Source of the DNA: Icerya purchasi | Lineage: Eukaryota > Arthropoda > Insecta > Hemiptera > Monophlebidae | DNA: 64,000 bases | Direction: 5' to 3' | Assembly: GCA_039619475.1 (NCBI GenBank) | Contig: CM077115.1 | Location: forward strand, 145,952,274-146,016,273 | In this document: positions 11,720-25,380 of the stretch, piece by piece | How the letters are laid out: each line of letters starts with the position of its first letter | Numbering within the stretch: position 1 is the stretch's first letter | Position numbers and translations under genes: made by a program | The notes under the pieces: generated by a model | Database searches by the model: none | Told to the model about the DNA's origin: nothing | The model's input: only the letters and a program-made list of their open reading frames with translations

Positions 11720-12050
11720 TTATCTTTCTTTTTTTCCACAGTACATAACGATTATGCGTCCGAGATCAGGAAATAGCACTTCGGTAATCGGAAGTGCATC
11801 GCGGAACCACTTTTTCCAGTTGCCCGCTAGATCTGGCTGGAAAATCATCAACAGTGAACATTCGGTCAAGTGAGAATGAGTTGAAGCGTTATCAAGGAGA
11901 AGGACTGCTTTCATGTAAATTTTTGCTCTTCAAGTGAGCCTTCACTTTTGAAACAAATTGGTACTTAAATCATTCTTCAAACAAATTTAAGCTAATCCAT
12001 GCTGATTTTTGGGACCTATAATACATTTTGTTCCATATAGCCTCCGAATT
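11720..12050 (-). pseudogene. Pogo/Tigger (jerky-type) transposase shard
   Basis: Read on the minus strand, 11720-11914 begins KAVLLLDNASTHSH. This matches the second-aspartate DNA-cleavage motif of pogo/Tigger DDE transposases (LLLDNA-xH). Just upstream, about 11925-11995, another frame encodes LFEE, a stop, then FKYQFVSKVKAHLKSKNLH, which fits the segment that normally precedes that motif. The two parts are separated by a frameshift and a stop. No glutamine-rich QPLDQG block survives. It is an inactive fragment and may relate to the Tigger relic at 2591-8104. Confidence 0.6.
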
Positions 12051-14269
12051 CCATATCTCCATACTGGGATAAATTAACATTACGCTTTACCGACCAGGTT
12101 TAAAACTGATTTTCGTCCTAGCAAAGGTCATAGCAGTCTAGCCCTAGTTATGATAGATCTTCTTGTATTTTCCGCATGATCACCGCTACGTTAATAGTTT
12201 ATCCATGTGCAGTTAACATCATCATCATTAATGCATTACATGTATACCATTTTGCTATAGCACACGCGTATACTGTATCAAACGCACATGAAGCATATCA
12301 ACTTCGCACATGTTAAAAGTGGTTTTAAGTTCTGGCTCTTTAAACATTAAAAAAAAAAAAAACATACAAACTTACATAATTAAATAGCTTACTCGATACA
12401 CATCAAAAAACAACTTTGATAACAAAAAAAATATATACATTGAATCCTTTGTTGCAACTGAAACGATTGAATAGTAATACTGGTTAGTGACTGATTTATC
12501 CACTCAGATTACTCCTGTGCAAAGCATCAGAAACATATGGATGTGAACAAGAGCAAACCTCAATTAAAGTTAGTATTGTGTGGTTATTTCATTAGATGCG
12601 AATACCTGTCGAAATCTTAAAACACCTCCTCACAAAACATTAGTTCAATGGTTATTTTTTGATCAAATATAAATCAATGCATCTCTTTTGAATCACATAC
12701 ACAGCGGATACTTTAAACATAAGCAAAATATACATCAAATAATACACTCAAACAAGCATTTCTAATAACGGTTGATTAGACAATAGTATGAAATTAACAC
12801 ACATTCAAACAACGAGCACATCGAGCAACTTAGCACAGGTTAACAAAATTATAATTAATTGGTTAAAAGCCTCCTCCTAATTTCGATTTTACTGGAGTGC
12901 TGTTACTGAGTGGAGGCGATCAAATAAGTGCTTATAAGAATGTTTTTGGTGGTTATTGAGATATACAGGATTTGCAACGCTGAAGATGTGTGTGTGTGTG
13001 TATGTAACCAGCAAAAGAATGCAGTTGATGTAGAACATGTCAGCATGATGGTAAATTCTTACCCGAGAACTCCTGGGGGGGGGGGGGGGGGGAGTGTGGT
13101 CGTGTTAGTGTTATTTTATTTATTTAAATTTATATTTCCTTAAAAATTGCGCCTCCATAAAACACAAAAATATATGTGTATGTAACCCGAAAAACAATAG
13201 TGTGGCCGAACAAAGGTTTTCTACCTACTCTCGATGTTTCGAACCTCGTCACAGGGACACTCTCGGAACCTCAGCAGTTCTTCTACAATAGTTTCTATTT
13301 CTTACGTCATTCTGATTTTATATTGGGTCACATTTTTGTTCGCGCTGTGACGCTGATTTAAAACTTTAAAAATATTTCAATATTAATGAAATAGTCGAAA
13401 ATTATTAAAACAATGAAAACCGTTTTTGCAATTTCTGTTTGTTTGGCGTTCGCTAAATCATAAGGTCAAAGTTTTGATACAGTCGGATTCGTTGTGAAGA
13501 ACGATTATACAATTTGCGCACGGTAAACTTTAGGTAACATTGTCTCGATATAAGTTGAAAAGATAAATCAAAAAATCGAATGTGCCAATAAACCGGAAAA
13601 TATACGGAACATCGATATTTGAAGAAATGTAACCTTACAAAGTTCGGTAAATAAAGGACGAGGGAAGGAAACAGAGAACACGAAGCTCCTCCTGGTTTAT
13701 GTAAAAAACAAAAATTATTCACAGTTTATCTTGCACTTGAGGTAAGTATGAGTAGGTGTGTTTCCTCCTTCATGATGTTATTCTTTTTTTGAACCGGCCT
13801 TCGCCACCGGCCCAGTTTATTCGAATTTCTGCAAATTAAATTTCAACAATGATAGGCAGCGACCGCCTGGATAGTGTGTTCCAATTACACCTAAACATAG
13901 ATGTGTTAAGCGCAGAATGCTCTAATGATCTCTCTTCCATGTTGCTCTTTTCACATACCGCATCGTATTTTATAGCCAATCTAAATAAATGGCTAACCGC
14001 ACGACAGTGTTCCTTTTTTGTTCATATTAAGAGGCTATTATAGTCTAGAAATATGAAAAAATCTAAAAAATTTTTTTTTCATATTCTGATAGTTAAGACA
14101 TTTAAGAATATGTCCGTAAAAATATTTTTGCAAAAATTAAAATTATTTATGGAGTTCCAGCTATTTTCGTGACGCGGCAACTAAATCGGCTCAGTCGGAG
14201 CGGATCAATCAATAAACACGGTAGACACATTCTTCGACTAGCTGAGGATAAATCAAACTCTTTTATACA

Positions 14270-14270
<1 letters not shown>
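12051..14270. other. Intergenic with simple repeats
   Basis: It contains a poly-A run at about 12350-12361, a short GT run at 12988-13001 and an 18-base G tract at 13075-13092. Frames of 60-90 codons (12928-13143, 13453-13722, 13849-14043) have no recognisable domain. I see no gene. Confidence 0.45.
13075..13092 (+). repeat. G18 homopolymer
   Basis: Eighteen consecutive G residues in an otherwise AT-rich region. The tract could form a quadruplex and its length is prone to error. Confidence 0.85.

Positions 14271-14276
<6 letters not shown>

Positions 14277-14303
<27 letters not shown>
14277..14303. repeat. (TA)n microsatellite
   Basis: An uninterrupted TA dinucleotide run of about 27 bp. 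Confidence 0.9.
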
Positions 14304-15269
14304 TTAAAAATCGATTAAAGGCCATTGTATAACGTATTTTGTTGAAATCTTTTCTTGTTTAGTATTCAGTTCAGGTCAGTTTCGTTTCAATCTTCAAGCA
14401 ACGTGTAGATTTACGTACTCTACAGTCCAAAAATATAAAATTTTGAGTGAATATTTTATTTATGAAGTGTAAAATGGATGAAAAAAGTAACAAAGGAAGT
14501 CCTGTACATCCAGATAGACAATAAATAAAACAACATTTAGACTGTCCGGTGGGATTCGGATTGAATGCTCTGAAATCCGAGCTTCTGATGCTTCAAAGGA
14601 AGCTAGGACTGTTTGTCTAGTTTTAGAACTTCAGAAAAAGGTACAATTTGAAGTAGAAGAAGGGGTGGTCCATTTGGTATGAAGCAGAAATCGCCGATTA
14701 AGAAAATCTAAGTATAACGTATCACCGTTCTATGACAATTAGATTGCCTCAGAACTTTACTTGGATCTTTCGAAACTTGAAACGCGTCTTTTTCTCGGAA
14801 CTACTTTCATCAAACACGGTTGACATGATAGATCAAGTTCTAATAAATACTTTAAATTGGGTATGGATCTTCTTTATATATCCCTATATAGCTCCTACCA
14901 AAATAAAGGCAAAATTTTGATTTTTAATAAAAAATTTAGAAAAGTCAAAAAACAGGTAAAAAATCAACCTTTTTTTTTTTTAAAAAGAGTCACCATTTTA
15001 CGAGAATTTTTTTTTTTCTTCTCTGAGGTAGGGGCTATAACCACATCCTTATTAACTAAAAATCTTTTTTTTTTTTTTTGTTTCAGATGACTAGAAGGGT
15101 TGGAATCGTGTCAACCAGGACACGTCCTTTCTTTTACCCCTCCACTTCATCAGCCTGTAACTTTGTGAATTTTTATTTGTTTTTTTTTTTTTTTTGATAA
15201 TATTTTTGTGTATTCTTAAAACATGAATAAATAAATAATAAAAAAAAATGGATAGTAAAAATATTTTTT
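14304..15269. other. Intergenic, T-rich, nothing recognised
   Basis: It holds several poly-T tracts (near 14970, 15010, 15065 and 15180). Short frames at 14732-14920 and 14857-15090 lack recognisable domains. Confidence 0.4.
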
Positions 15270-15279
15270 TTTTTTCTTA

Positions 15280-17756
15280 ATGAGCTTGAAAAAATCTCCT
15301 AAAAAGAAATATAAAACATCACGAAAATTAGAGAAATACGCACAAAACCATCTACAAGCAACTAGTGTGGCGCTAAATTGTATACTAAATAAACCTTTCG
15401 TCGTATCAGCAGTTTATTGTCCACCGAAGCATCGCATAACGCAAAGACAGTTCAGTGCTTTTTTTTAAGCACCCTCGACCCTACCTATATAGCTGGTGGC
15501 GATTTCAATGCCAAGAGCACGTATTGGGGATCTAGGCTTACTTTGCCAAGAGGTAAGCAATTAAAACTGGCAATAGATGGTAATAACAGCGCGGCTATAT
15601 CTCCGGGCACTCCAACTTACTGGCCAACTGATCCAATGAAAGTACCAGACTTGCTGGACTTCTTCATAACCAAAGGACTACCAGGAAACTTTATTGATAT
15701 AAAATCAGACAATGACTTATCTTCCGATCACTCACCAGTGCGACTAACACTAAGCAGTAACATTATTAGGAAACCCTGTAGACCAAAGATCTTTACAAAG
15801 CATACAAATTGGGATTTATTTCGTAACCAGCTGGAGGAAAAAATCAATTTAAAAATACCGTTAAAATGCAAGAAGCATATTGAAAGCTCTATTGAATACT
15901 TCAATAATCTCGTGCAACAGGCGGCTTGGCTGGCTACACCAAATAAAGATAAAAGTGTATACAAACCATCTGTTTACTATCCTGCAGAAATAAAACGTGA
16001 AGTAAATCTCAAGAGACAGCTAAGAAAAAGATGGCAAAGATATCGATTTCCTTCTGACAAAGCAACACTGAACTACCAAACAAAAAGAGTTAAAAAGTTA
16101 TTGCAAAACTTAAAAAATAAATCCTTTAAAGAGCATTTATCTACTCTGAATCCCTTACCGCATAATGACTATTCTCTATGGAAAGCAGTACGCAATTTGA
16201 AAAAATCTAAAGAAACAGCACATCCAATTAGAAAACCAAACGGAAGCTGGGCTCGATCTGACCTTGAGAAAGCTGAAGAATTTGGTAAACACTTAGCCAA
16301 TACTTTCAAACCGAACTGCGGCAATATGAGTTCCCCTCCTAGGACAGACAATACCGATATGTCTCAACCAATCAGGCTAACATCCCCTGCAGAAATCAAA
16401 AAGGTCATAAACTTGATGAATTCTCGCAAATCTCCTGGCTATGATTTAATCTCAGCGAAAGTATTAAAAGAACTGCCAAAAAAAGGATTGGTATTATTAA
16501 CCTACATTATTAATGCCATAATATGACTTCAATATGTTCCCATTCAGTTAAAATTCTCGCAAATTATAATTGTCAAGAAACCATCCAAACCGCCAACCGA
16601 ACTGACGTCGTACGGACCAATCTCCTTGTTACCGATACTCTCTAAGATATTCGAAAAAATAATGCTCAAGCGACTAATGCCTATAGTTGAAGGGAAAAAA
16701 ATAATACCAGACCACCAATTTAGTTTTAGAGCTAAACACGGAACCATCGAACAAGTACACCGCATTACTGATAAGATAGTAACATCTCTAGAGCAGAAAA
16801 AAGTCTGTGACGCTATATTCTTGGATGTTAGCCAGGCATTCGATAAAGTTTGGCACGACGGACTACTTTACAAAATAAAATGACAATTTCCTCTTCAGGT
16901 ATTCAATATCCTCGAATCTTATCTTAGCGAAAGATTCTTTTCGGTCAAATACGGTGATGAAGAATCGCAAATATATCCGATAGAAGCAGGAGTGCCTCAG
17001 GGCAGTATACTGGGGCCGTTGCTGTACCTCATATACACTGCTGATATTCCTACCCTGACAGACGTCGAAGTTGCTACCTTTGCTGACGATACGGCTATTT
17101 TGTGTTCAGAGGAGTGCCCAGTAAAGGCAAATGAGTCTCTACAACGGTCGATCGATAGGCTGTTTAACTGGTTTATGGAATGGCGTATCAAGGTAAATGA
17201 AAGTAAATAGACGCACGTAACCTTCACAAATCGGAGAGTAAACGAACTTAACGTATCAATGAACGGCAGAATAATACCACTCAAAGATGAAGCCAAATAT
17301 CTGGGTTTATACCTGGATAAACGGTTAACGTGGAAAAAACATATAATGGTAAAGCGTAACGCAATACGCATTAAAACCAGGCAGATGTTATGGCTCTTAG
17401 GGAAGAAGTCGGAACTAGCATTGGAAAACAAGCTACTGCTGTACAACCAAGTTATTAAACCAGTCTGGCAATACGGTTGCCAACTGTGGGGCTGTTCGAA
17501 GAAGAGTAACGTAGCAATCATCCAAAGGCTGCAAAACAAACTCCTAAGAATAATGGTAAACGCACCATGGTACATAACCAATGAAGCTCTACATAAGGAC
17601 CTAAAAATAAATTACGTGAAGGACGAAATAGTACGAGCAGCAAAACAGTACGCTGTAAGACTGGGGTCACATCCCAATGCTATGGCAGCCGCATTGTTAA
17701 ATAATTCTGCTGATACTCGCAGACTGAAGAGGACAATAGTGATGGACCTAATATAA
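15280..17756 (+). pseudogene. Jockey endonuclease/reverse transcriptase with one frameshift and three stops
   Basis: It would encode the target-nicking and cDNA-making protein of the LINE. The endonuclease part (15280-15770) reads VSAVYCPPKH, then shifts frame within the T9 run at about 15460. The other frame continues with GGDFNAKSTYWGSR (about 15495) and SSDHSPVRL (about 15721). The rest stays in one frame, with three nonsense codons: TGA at 16524-16526, TGA at 16881-16883 and TAG at 17208-17210. The catalytic TFADDTAIL (about 17077) and GVPQGSILGP (about 16990) blocks are intact. The conserved C-terminal KYLGLYLDKRLTWKKHI is at about 17295. It is clearly inactive but only modestly diverged. 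Confidence 0.88.
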
Positions 17757-17784
17757 ACTGTATCTGGTACATATGTTAAGTGAG

Positions 17785-17804
17785 GCCCTGTCACTGGACA
17801 GGGC
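17785..17804 (+). other. 3' UTR stem-loop of the Jockey element
   Basis: GCCCTGTC and GACAGGGC form an 8-bp GC-rich stem with a 4-nt loop, 29 bp after the stop codon. It could be the structure recognised by the element's reverse transcriptase, but that is inference. Confidence 0.6.
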
Positions 17805-17890
17805 TCTTCAGCAAGCCATTTTACTAAAATATTAAATTTACTAAATAGCCCATAGTGCTAGTTGTAAATTAGCAAAAAAAAAAAAAAAAA

Positions 17891-20664
17891 TCGTGTCTCT
17901 AGACTAGAGAACCCCCTTAACTCTCAGTACTGTATAGTCTTTCTCCAAACTCACAACGAAACATGGTCAATTCTATATTTATTTTCGGATCAACGCATTC
18001 CTTTAATTTCATTACTTTTGGTCTATTCTTTACTTCATCGCAACAAGTTCTATTCTTTAATAAGAGGTAAAAAATCACTGACGTTGATTTTATTGTAAAT
18101 TATTTTACAACTATCGGATTCTGTCAGTTTGTCGTCCGCCATATCCTTAACATTCCACAATGTGCCGCAGTCAACACTCCAATCGAAAGTCTGTATAATT
18201 TAATTATTCGGTAAATTTTTATTAACAAACTCGTTGTTCAATAACTGGTAGTCCGAATGCCCGTCTCAGGAAAGAGCCCTCAACCTTCGCTCCTTACGAT
18301 ATAAGATTCCGGAAATCTGAAAGTCTAGATTTCAAAATTATCATCCTGCATACGGTATCCATTATACTTACGCACAATCGGTATTTCGGAAATATATCTC
18401 ACCGGTTAATAAGTACAGAGCGAAAAGCGTTTCTTCGTTATTGCCGGGAAAACAGGGATGTGATATGAATGATAATAATGATTACGTGCACAGATAGGTG
18501 CACGGAAGACAACAGTGGTGTGCCATCTGAGAATTTACGCGAACTCGAAAAAAAAATAAAATAGAAAATTACGAACAATATCGCAGGAGGCGGTGGCGGC
18601 GATGATGGTATGCGCGATCCACGTTGTCGGCATAGCAGCACACGTGCGTGGTACAGTTGATATTCGTAGCGATCGGGATTTCGGGTAGAGTCTTAAAAAA
18701 CAAATGATATTATAAACACTTTGAAAGTTTCACTGTAATTGGTAAGGTGAATTTTCGAAAGTGACGGAAAAAATTATACACATACTTTGGCCTATTTTGA
18801 GTTTTGGGAAACCGGTTACCAGAAATGAATGTAAAGGGATATAGTTTTAGGCTGTAATTTTTGGAATTTAGAGTTTCAGATTACCGGAAAGTGTCAGGGG
18901 CGAGAATTGGGGTCCTTTTTCGAGCCGGCTATTCGAATTATCGGTTGGGTAAATCTCTAGATGCTTTGAACAGAGATGAATGTGAGGATTTTTCTTAAAA
19001 CTTAAATTTCAATTTTTTTTTATATAATTTCGGAACTTTATAATTGTGGTTTCGTAGTTTCTTTATAACTTGATAAGAAGACGTTTAATTAGAAAAATCA
19101 AATTAACTCTCTAGCTACTATAGAACGAGTTGTGCGATTTTCGGCCTTGCAGCTTTATAAGGTATATTTTAATCGCGAGTCTTGGCCACCGCCTGATTGC
19201 ATTCTCTATCCCGTTAAGGATGTTTCTATATTTGTTCTTTCTATCACCGGCATGCACATCAGGATTGAATTAATTATCGCTTTTTGTATCGCATTGTGAA
19301 ATATATCGAATTACGAAAACGCATGATATATTTTTCATTTTGCTCTGTTCAATTAAAACGTATTCCGCGTATTCAGTAGTTCGATCTACATAAGATGTTT
19401 CTAAGCATTTCAATATATAGCTTAATAAATACTCGATGGGTTAATCGCTATTGGATCTGTACCGGCGAGTATTTTATAATAGCAGCCAAAGTACGTTATT
19501 TTCAAATTTAAGTTATATTACTTCTTTGCCCGAATAAAGCAACGTGTATGTTGCATCTTTTATATTATACGAATTTTTATTATTTATACGAGCAATTCTC
19601 CTTCTCAGTTACGCTGAATGCAAATGCATTGATATCACGCGATCAGGCTAGATTTTTTTACTTAAATCGTTACTCCCGTCATTGTAACATAATCTATGAC
19701 ACTTGGTAAAGCCCATATATGTACTGAAAATATTAATAGTGAACTTATTCGTTTGTATCGACTTTACAAAGAATTTTATTTTACCGCTATAAAATCTATC
19801 CGGTATTTTGCGATATTTTGGCATTGAAGGAGCTGCTACACGCAATAGGTTTTTGCAATTTCTTCGCCTTTAATCTCTGTTTGACCAATTTTTAATTGTA
19901 TGAAAGGGCGGAATGTTGAATGAATAATCTTTTTAGTTCTTTATAATTAGAAATTCGACGCCTTTACACAGTTCCATTCTAAAATGTTTCCATAATTTTC
20001 CATCATAACATTACTTCAAATAAGATAAATTATACGGAAAACTCGTACAAGAAACCGAATAACACGTTAAAATCAATGTCGTGTTTAAATTAAAATTAAT
20101 GTTTATTTAACATCCGATTCTTAGGATTACACGTATATAATGTACGGGATCCTAATAAGATGATTCAGAAATGACAAAAATATCAAAAATAAAAATATAC
20201 AATAGCTCACGAACGGGGTTCACAACTTATTAATTTCGAAATTGAATCATAAATTACAATTAAACTTGTATCTATGAAAATCTATAATTTCAAGCTAACC
20301 GATTATTCTAGGCAGCAAAGAAAAAAAGAAAAAAAAAAACCAAAAAAACCGGTCAAGAAACTATAATATGGAATTTGAAACAACCTCGAAAATCACCCTC
20401 AAAAAGTTCATATTTTATCATCCACAGATAACCGTTTAAAAGTGAAATTCAAAAAACATTAAAACGCAAAAACTCTTTCATAAAATCGATAAAAAATCAA
20501 TTAAATCTCTCTCCTTCGAGACAAAAACACCAAAAAAAAAAAAAAGGATGTTCACTTGGTAATAGCCCGAGTGAAAAAGTTGGGGAAACCAAAACGTATC
20601 TCATATACATGCATAGAGAACCGCTTTATAGGGAAAATATAGCTGAGCTTACAACTTTATATTC
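17891..20664. other. Intergenic, nothing recognised
   Basis: AT-rich sequence with only short frames (18438-18641 and 19648-19845 on the minus strand). No domain, splice-consistent coding block or RNA gene could be identified. Confidence 0.4.
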
Positions 20665-20888
20665 AGATCCTCGGGTGTCGAAAACTCAAAATTATTGAAA
20701 GTAAATTTTTCTTTCCGGTCATGTGATATAACAGCGGGGAAAAAATCGCTGTTTGTCGGGAACAAAACCGTAAACTTCATTATCTTAACGAAACTTTCAG
20801 GGTCGTCAAAAAGTTCAAAAAAGTGTGAAAAACGACCCGTCTCTTCTTCTCCCTCTTTGTGGAACGAAAATTTCGGTTATTATAGTTA
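20665..20888 (+). repeat. Dispersed repeat, copy in the opposite orientation to 24.75-25.40 kb
   Basis: The sequence from CCTCGGGTGTCGAAAACTC through GGTCATGTGATATAAC, GTTTGTCGGGAACAAAACC, ACGAAACTTTC and AAAAAGTTCAAAAA to CTCCCTCTTTGTGG-ACG aligns along its length with the reverse complement of 25150-25345. This identifies a dispersed repeat family. The 64-codon frame it contains is part of the repeat, not an independent gene. Confidence 0.7.
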
Positions 20889-23400
20889 ACACAGTTAACT
20901 TATACAGAATACTCAACGAATGAAACATCATGCTTGACTGAACTTGTTCGTTACATAGAACTGCTTGAAATCATCGTTCTTTTAAAATTAGATCGGTTTT
21001 TATACTTTTGGCGTTATTATTACACATTCCAGTATATTGCAATTCGGATTCATTATTTTTCATAATACTCGTTTCTTATATTGGTGCATTAGTACTTTTG
21101 ATTTTTCTTAATCGTTAGTCTTATTGCCACTGTGCAACTCTATCGGATACTTTATTATTTCTTGTCAGAAGATCTGGTCGCTCTCCAACAGTACTTCACT
21201 AAGAATATCGCTGAATGTATTTATTTGCCAGATGTGATGTAAAATATTATACAAAAAAAAAACAAAAAAACACACACACAAAAAAAATAATACATATTTC
21301 GTAACGTTTTTTTTTTCGCATTACCCTCACAGCGCACACGTCATTAATATACATGTACAAAATATAGATACACACGAACACAGGTCTTGAGATTTTTTTA
21401 TTACTCTACTAGAAAAAATATGAAGTATCCGTTAATTTTTATGATTTCATGCGTACACTTTATATAAAACGTGAAAAAAGTTAAATAACCCTGAAATGGC
21501 TTATGTAAACTTAAAAATGTGCTCATAAGTATTGTGTGCGCCAAAATTCATGAAAAAAAAGAAAAGGCAAGAATGTATGCGATGCAGAATTTAAAGTGAC
21601 CCGCGACTAATAATCACTTGAAAATGTCACGCAATAATATAACTCGTTAAACGTAAAATTCAAAATACATACGTAACGCCGTAAAAAATAAATTTCCATT
21701 TAAAGAAAAAAATAAAGGAAATAAAAAAAAAGAAATCATAGAAACCAATTCCGAGATATAGAGAAAAAGACAATGCGATACAGCTTAATTTCAGCGGGGC
21801 GATATGACGATAAATGAAAATAGCGATTTTCAGTAAATTATTTAATGAGCCGTATTTTCTAGACAGAAATCTAAATGAAATGAAATTGTTTCCTCGAATA
21901 GAATTTGCCATTTTTTAAATCGAATTATCACAAACGCGTTTCGTAGTTTCACCTTTTACGTTAAAAAAATTCGAGCACGATTATTAGCGAATGAATATTG
22001 TTCAAATGTGCGATCAGTAACGCGACTGAAAAAGAACATCAGTTTTATTCGCGGGATAACATTTTATTTTCGAAATGAAATAGAAAAAATCAAACAGTTA
22101 GGGCAAAGTTAGTTAGTTTTTATTAAAAAATCAAAAATCGGAAAAACCGGGTTTCATAATGATCAATCAGCATGAAGTACCAATTAATGTAATTGTACTC
22201 ATTCCCGAACGCGTTCAACGTGACGTGTAAACAATGCGATACACAGCGAGTGTGTTGATGCAACGGGTGTTTTCAACTATAAATTGAACGCCTAGAGAAT
22301 TTAAATTCGATAAACGCTCAACCGCAAACAGGGGACTTCAGATTGCCGTTTAAATCAGACCACAGCGAGAATGATGCGAATCAGGCAATGTCCATTCTCG
22401 CAAACCACTCTGTTGATCAGAAAAATGAACTGTATCCGTTTTTGTTCCCGTTCGGAACGTTCAGTTCTTATTTTTCTTTGAGCAGTTCATTTAACGCTCG
22501 CGCGCATTCCAGAACCGACGATCGCAGAATAGGACGACGACGCTTCCGCTTCAACATGCTGTAGAACGTTATAGGCTTTTCTTTTTTTTCGGATAGCGTA
22601 ACCTAATCATTTCGGCCTTTCGTTCACTTTTTTCGATCGCTTTCTTTCAAAGCAAAAGAGCTCTTCGTGTGCCTTTGATCGTCAGCGGTTGTTGATGAAA
22701 ACATCGGGAAAACCTTGAAACTTTTCGTTGCCATTTGATGCGACGAATTTTAAGTACTCCGTGTAATATATGGGACATTTTCAAATTGAAGTCCGTGTAG
22801 TAATTTTTAATAAGCTTATCGATTTCACTACGGAAATGATAAAATTATCAAGGTAAATATAATTTCACATACAGCACAACAAGACAACCCCATGAACTTA
22901 ATATCAGAAACTTTTTCAGGTCTAGTCTCCGTTGTAACATCAAAGAGCACACAATAAAAGCATCCGCTAGTACTAAGAAATCTACGAAAACGTTGTATTT
23001 AAACGATTAGATTAAAAATTGCATTTTATATAATTATATATCATTTTTACAAAAAGTCGAAGGTGCTTCAAGTTCCGGTTTGTTATTGTTTATTACAAAA
23101 CTTTATATACGAATATTTTGACGTAATTTTCTCAATCACATTAGTTTCGTTGCCAGATAATATGCATCGATGCCTTGCAATACTTAAAATATTTGTCATC
23201 TCGCTTCAGACTATAATTGTCATAGACGTAGTTGCATTACAAATGATGTTCGAAAAAATCCCCCAACTCAAAAAAAAAAAAAAAAAAAATAGAAAAAAGT
23301 TAAAAACAAAGTCTCAAAATGTATAAATTCTGTTCAGTATTTTCAATAAACGTTTGTTAATTTGAGCCCACAGGGATGCCAACCACATAATCTTTTCGGA
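20889..23400. other. Intergenic, nothing recognised
   Basis: AT-rich sequence with poly-A runs (21251-21293, 23270-23290). CpG-containing sequence is somewhat denser at 22200-22700, but no coding block is recognisable there. The 73-codon frame at 22343 has no known domain. Confidence 0.4.
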
Positions 23401-23404
23401 CTCG

Positions 23405-24010
23405 TGGATTTAATTTTATTTATTTATTATTTATGAATTTGAAACTGAAATTTTAAATTAATTATTTTCCAATAACCTTCAAAGATCTTTCTTTACCGAC
23501 CGGCTTATGAAAATACACAATTATTATACTTTCGACGCAAGAACAATAATTATATAATAATAAATAAATTTGTCACTGTCGTAATTAGGTACCAGGGAAA
23601 TCTGGGATAGTAAAGGTGACCCCGAAAGAAAGGAACTGGCCCCAGTATTCTCATCAGATCCCCATTAAGCTTAGTACCGTTATGAAAAGCTTAATTTCAC
23701 AATCCGCGATACCTTATCAAGGATATATGGGGGAACGCTGCGATGACGGGTCCCAAGAATACGATGCTGGACAATAATATGAATTTAATTTAATTCGATG
23801 CCGCGTAAAATTTTGGTAATTTAACAATTAATCTCTGCGTAATTTAAAATTTAATACAACGATTCTGACGGGCGATCATTTACTGCTTCGCGGTGCAGAC
23901 AGGCTGATTCTTCACTTAACTGATTTTCTGTTAATCGTTTTCGCGACACTTCACGGACGAACAACTAAGACACTATTTTTTAAGAAAATCTTTTCAGCTG
24001 GTTCAACTGC
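23405..24010 (+). repeat. Dispersed repeat, copy 1 (see 44170-44630)
   Basis: Blocks such as TTTGAAACTGA, AACGCTGCGATGACGGGTCC, TAATTTAAAATTTAATACAA and GGCGATCATTTACTGCTTCG recur in the same order and orientation at 44170-44630. This copy holds an extra segment of roughly 150 bp at about 23585-23725. No coding capacity is visible. Confidence 0.75.
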
Positions 24011-24749
24011 GACTGACTGCTACCTATCTTTCATTTTCCATCCGTGCCTTATTATTTTACTTTTCGTTCCAGCGGGAACCAATGTCGTTTCTCCAATCAT
24101 CGACCTTTCTCCAGTCTGACCACCTGGTGATCTTTTTACCCGCGACCGACAAATAGGATTTCAATCACGTGCACCTTTACTCTCGCACCACACATTCTAA
24201 ATTATGTTTTATTTTTATATTATTTTATTTTTCTTTTCTTTTTCTTATTTGAAATTTACCCTGTGAGCTCTGTAATGGGCACATTATAAATTGTTTTTTA
24301 ATGAAATTACCGAGCACCGTCTACAACAAACGGTAGCTAATCGGTGTCATATTTTTCGCAAATATTTATTATTATAGCTAGAATGTGGATAATGAAAGAA
24401 ATATCGTACTGGTGTCAGTGATGACAGATTTACTGTTAAGTACTGACAGAAAGTTATCTTGTACTTTTTTAGTGCATAAATAAAAGGCTATTTAAAAAAA
24501 AAATAATAATAATTTTTTTATTTTTTAGTCTGGACTTTTTACCGTGTATTTCAGCAAAAAACAATAAATTTAGAATTATATTTTATTTTGCCTTATTTTA
24601 TTCAATATATTGATTATAGGACATTTACAGAAATTTGTGTTACATTTTATTATTAAATAATGGATCATCGCATTCTTTCAATTATATTGTCTTTTGTTTT
24701 TCATACAAAAAAAGTACGGAATCCTCAGCACATGACCAAAAAAAATATA
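24011..24749. other. Intergenic, nothing recognised
   Basis: AT-rich DNA with A- and T-rich runs and no recognisable gene or repeat unit. Confidence 0.4.
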
Positions 24750-24754
24750 CTTTT

Positions 24755-25380
24755 TTTGAAACTTTCGAGCTTTCGGCGCCCCGAGGGTCCGATTTTAAGG
24801 TTGGAAACCTGATTGTTCTAAAGTAAAAAAATACACAAGGATGCGCATTCTTTTAACCTTGTTTAAAATTTTTAGCTATAAAGCTGAGCCATGAGCGGAG
24901 GCTACACGTCGTTTTTTGTACTTTTTTAAATTTTTGGTAACTTCCAATGTTTCGTTAAGTTCTCCCGACAAATAGCGCTCTTTCCAACAGTATATCGTAT
25001 GCCCGAGCAAAAAAAATGTTTTTTCCAAAAGTTCGAGCTTTTGAAGCCCCGAGGAGCTAATTTTAAAGTTAGAAACCTAGATGTTCAAACCAAAGAAATA
25101 TACATGCATGTGCATATTTTCAACCTTGTTCGAAATTTTTAGCTATAATACTCGCGTCGCAAAGAGGGAGGTTCATATTAGATGTCGTGCTTTTTGAACT
25201 TTTCGTTAACTTCGAAAGTTTCATTAAAGAAATAAAATATGGCTTTGTTCTCGACAAATAACGATCTTTCCAACGATATATCACATGCCCGAAAAAAAAG
25301 TACATATTTTTTTCCATAATTTCGAGCTTTCGGCGCCACGAGGGTCTAATTTTAAAGATGAAAACCCAGATGTTGCATAA
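24755..25380 (-). repeat. Tandem repeat of about 270-290 bp, 2.3 copies
   Basis: The anchor TTCGAGCTTTCGGCGCC occurs near 24763, near 25030 (with changes) and near 25321. Between anchors, each unit holds a GAAACCTAGATGTTC-like stretch, AACCTTGTT-GAAATTTTTAGC, CTTTTCGTTAACTTC and a CTTTCCAACGATATATC-like stretch. A partial copy in the other orientation is at 20665-20888. A 193-codon minus-strand frame (25120-25701) runs through one unit, but it is T-rich on the + strand and domain-free, so I do not call it a gene. Confidence 0.75.

Larger units (their letters stand above)
15270..17890 (+). mobile_element. Jockey-clade LINE, 5' truncated
   Basis: It starts inside the endonuclease domain and runs through the reverse transcriptase to a stop at 17754-17756. 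A short 3' UTR and a poly-A tail at 17874-17890 follow. The tail style, the absence of RNase H, and motifs such as AGGDFNAKSTYWGSR, SDHSPV, SLLPILSKIFEKIMLKRL, DVSQAFDKVWHDGLL, GVPQGSILGPLLY and TFADDTAIL place it in the Jockey group. Orientation is the same as the RTE elements upstream. Confidence 0.88.
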
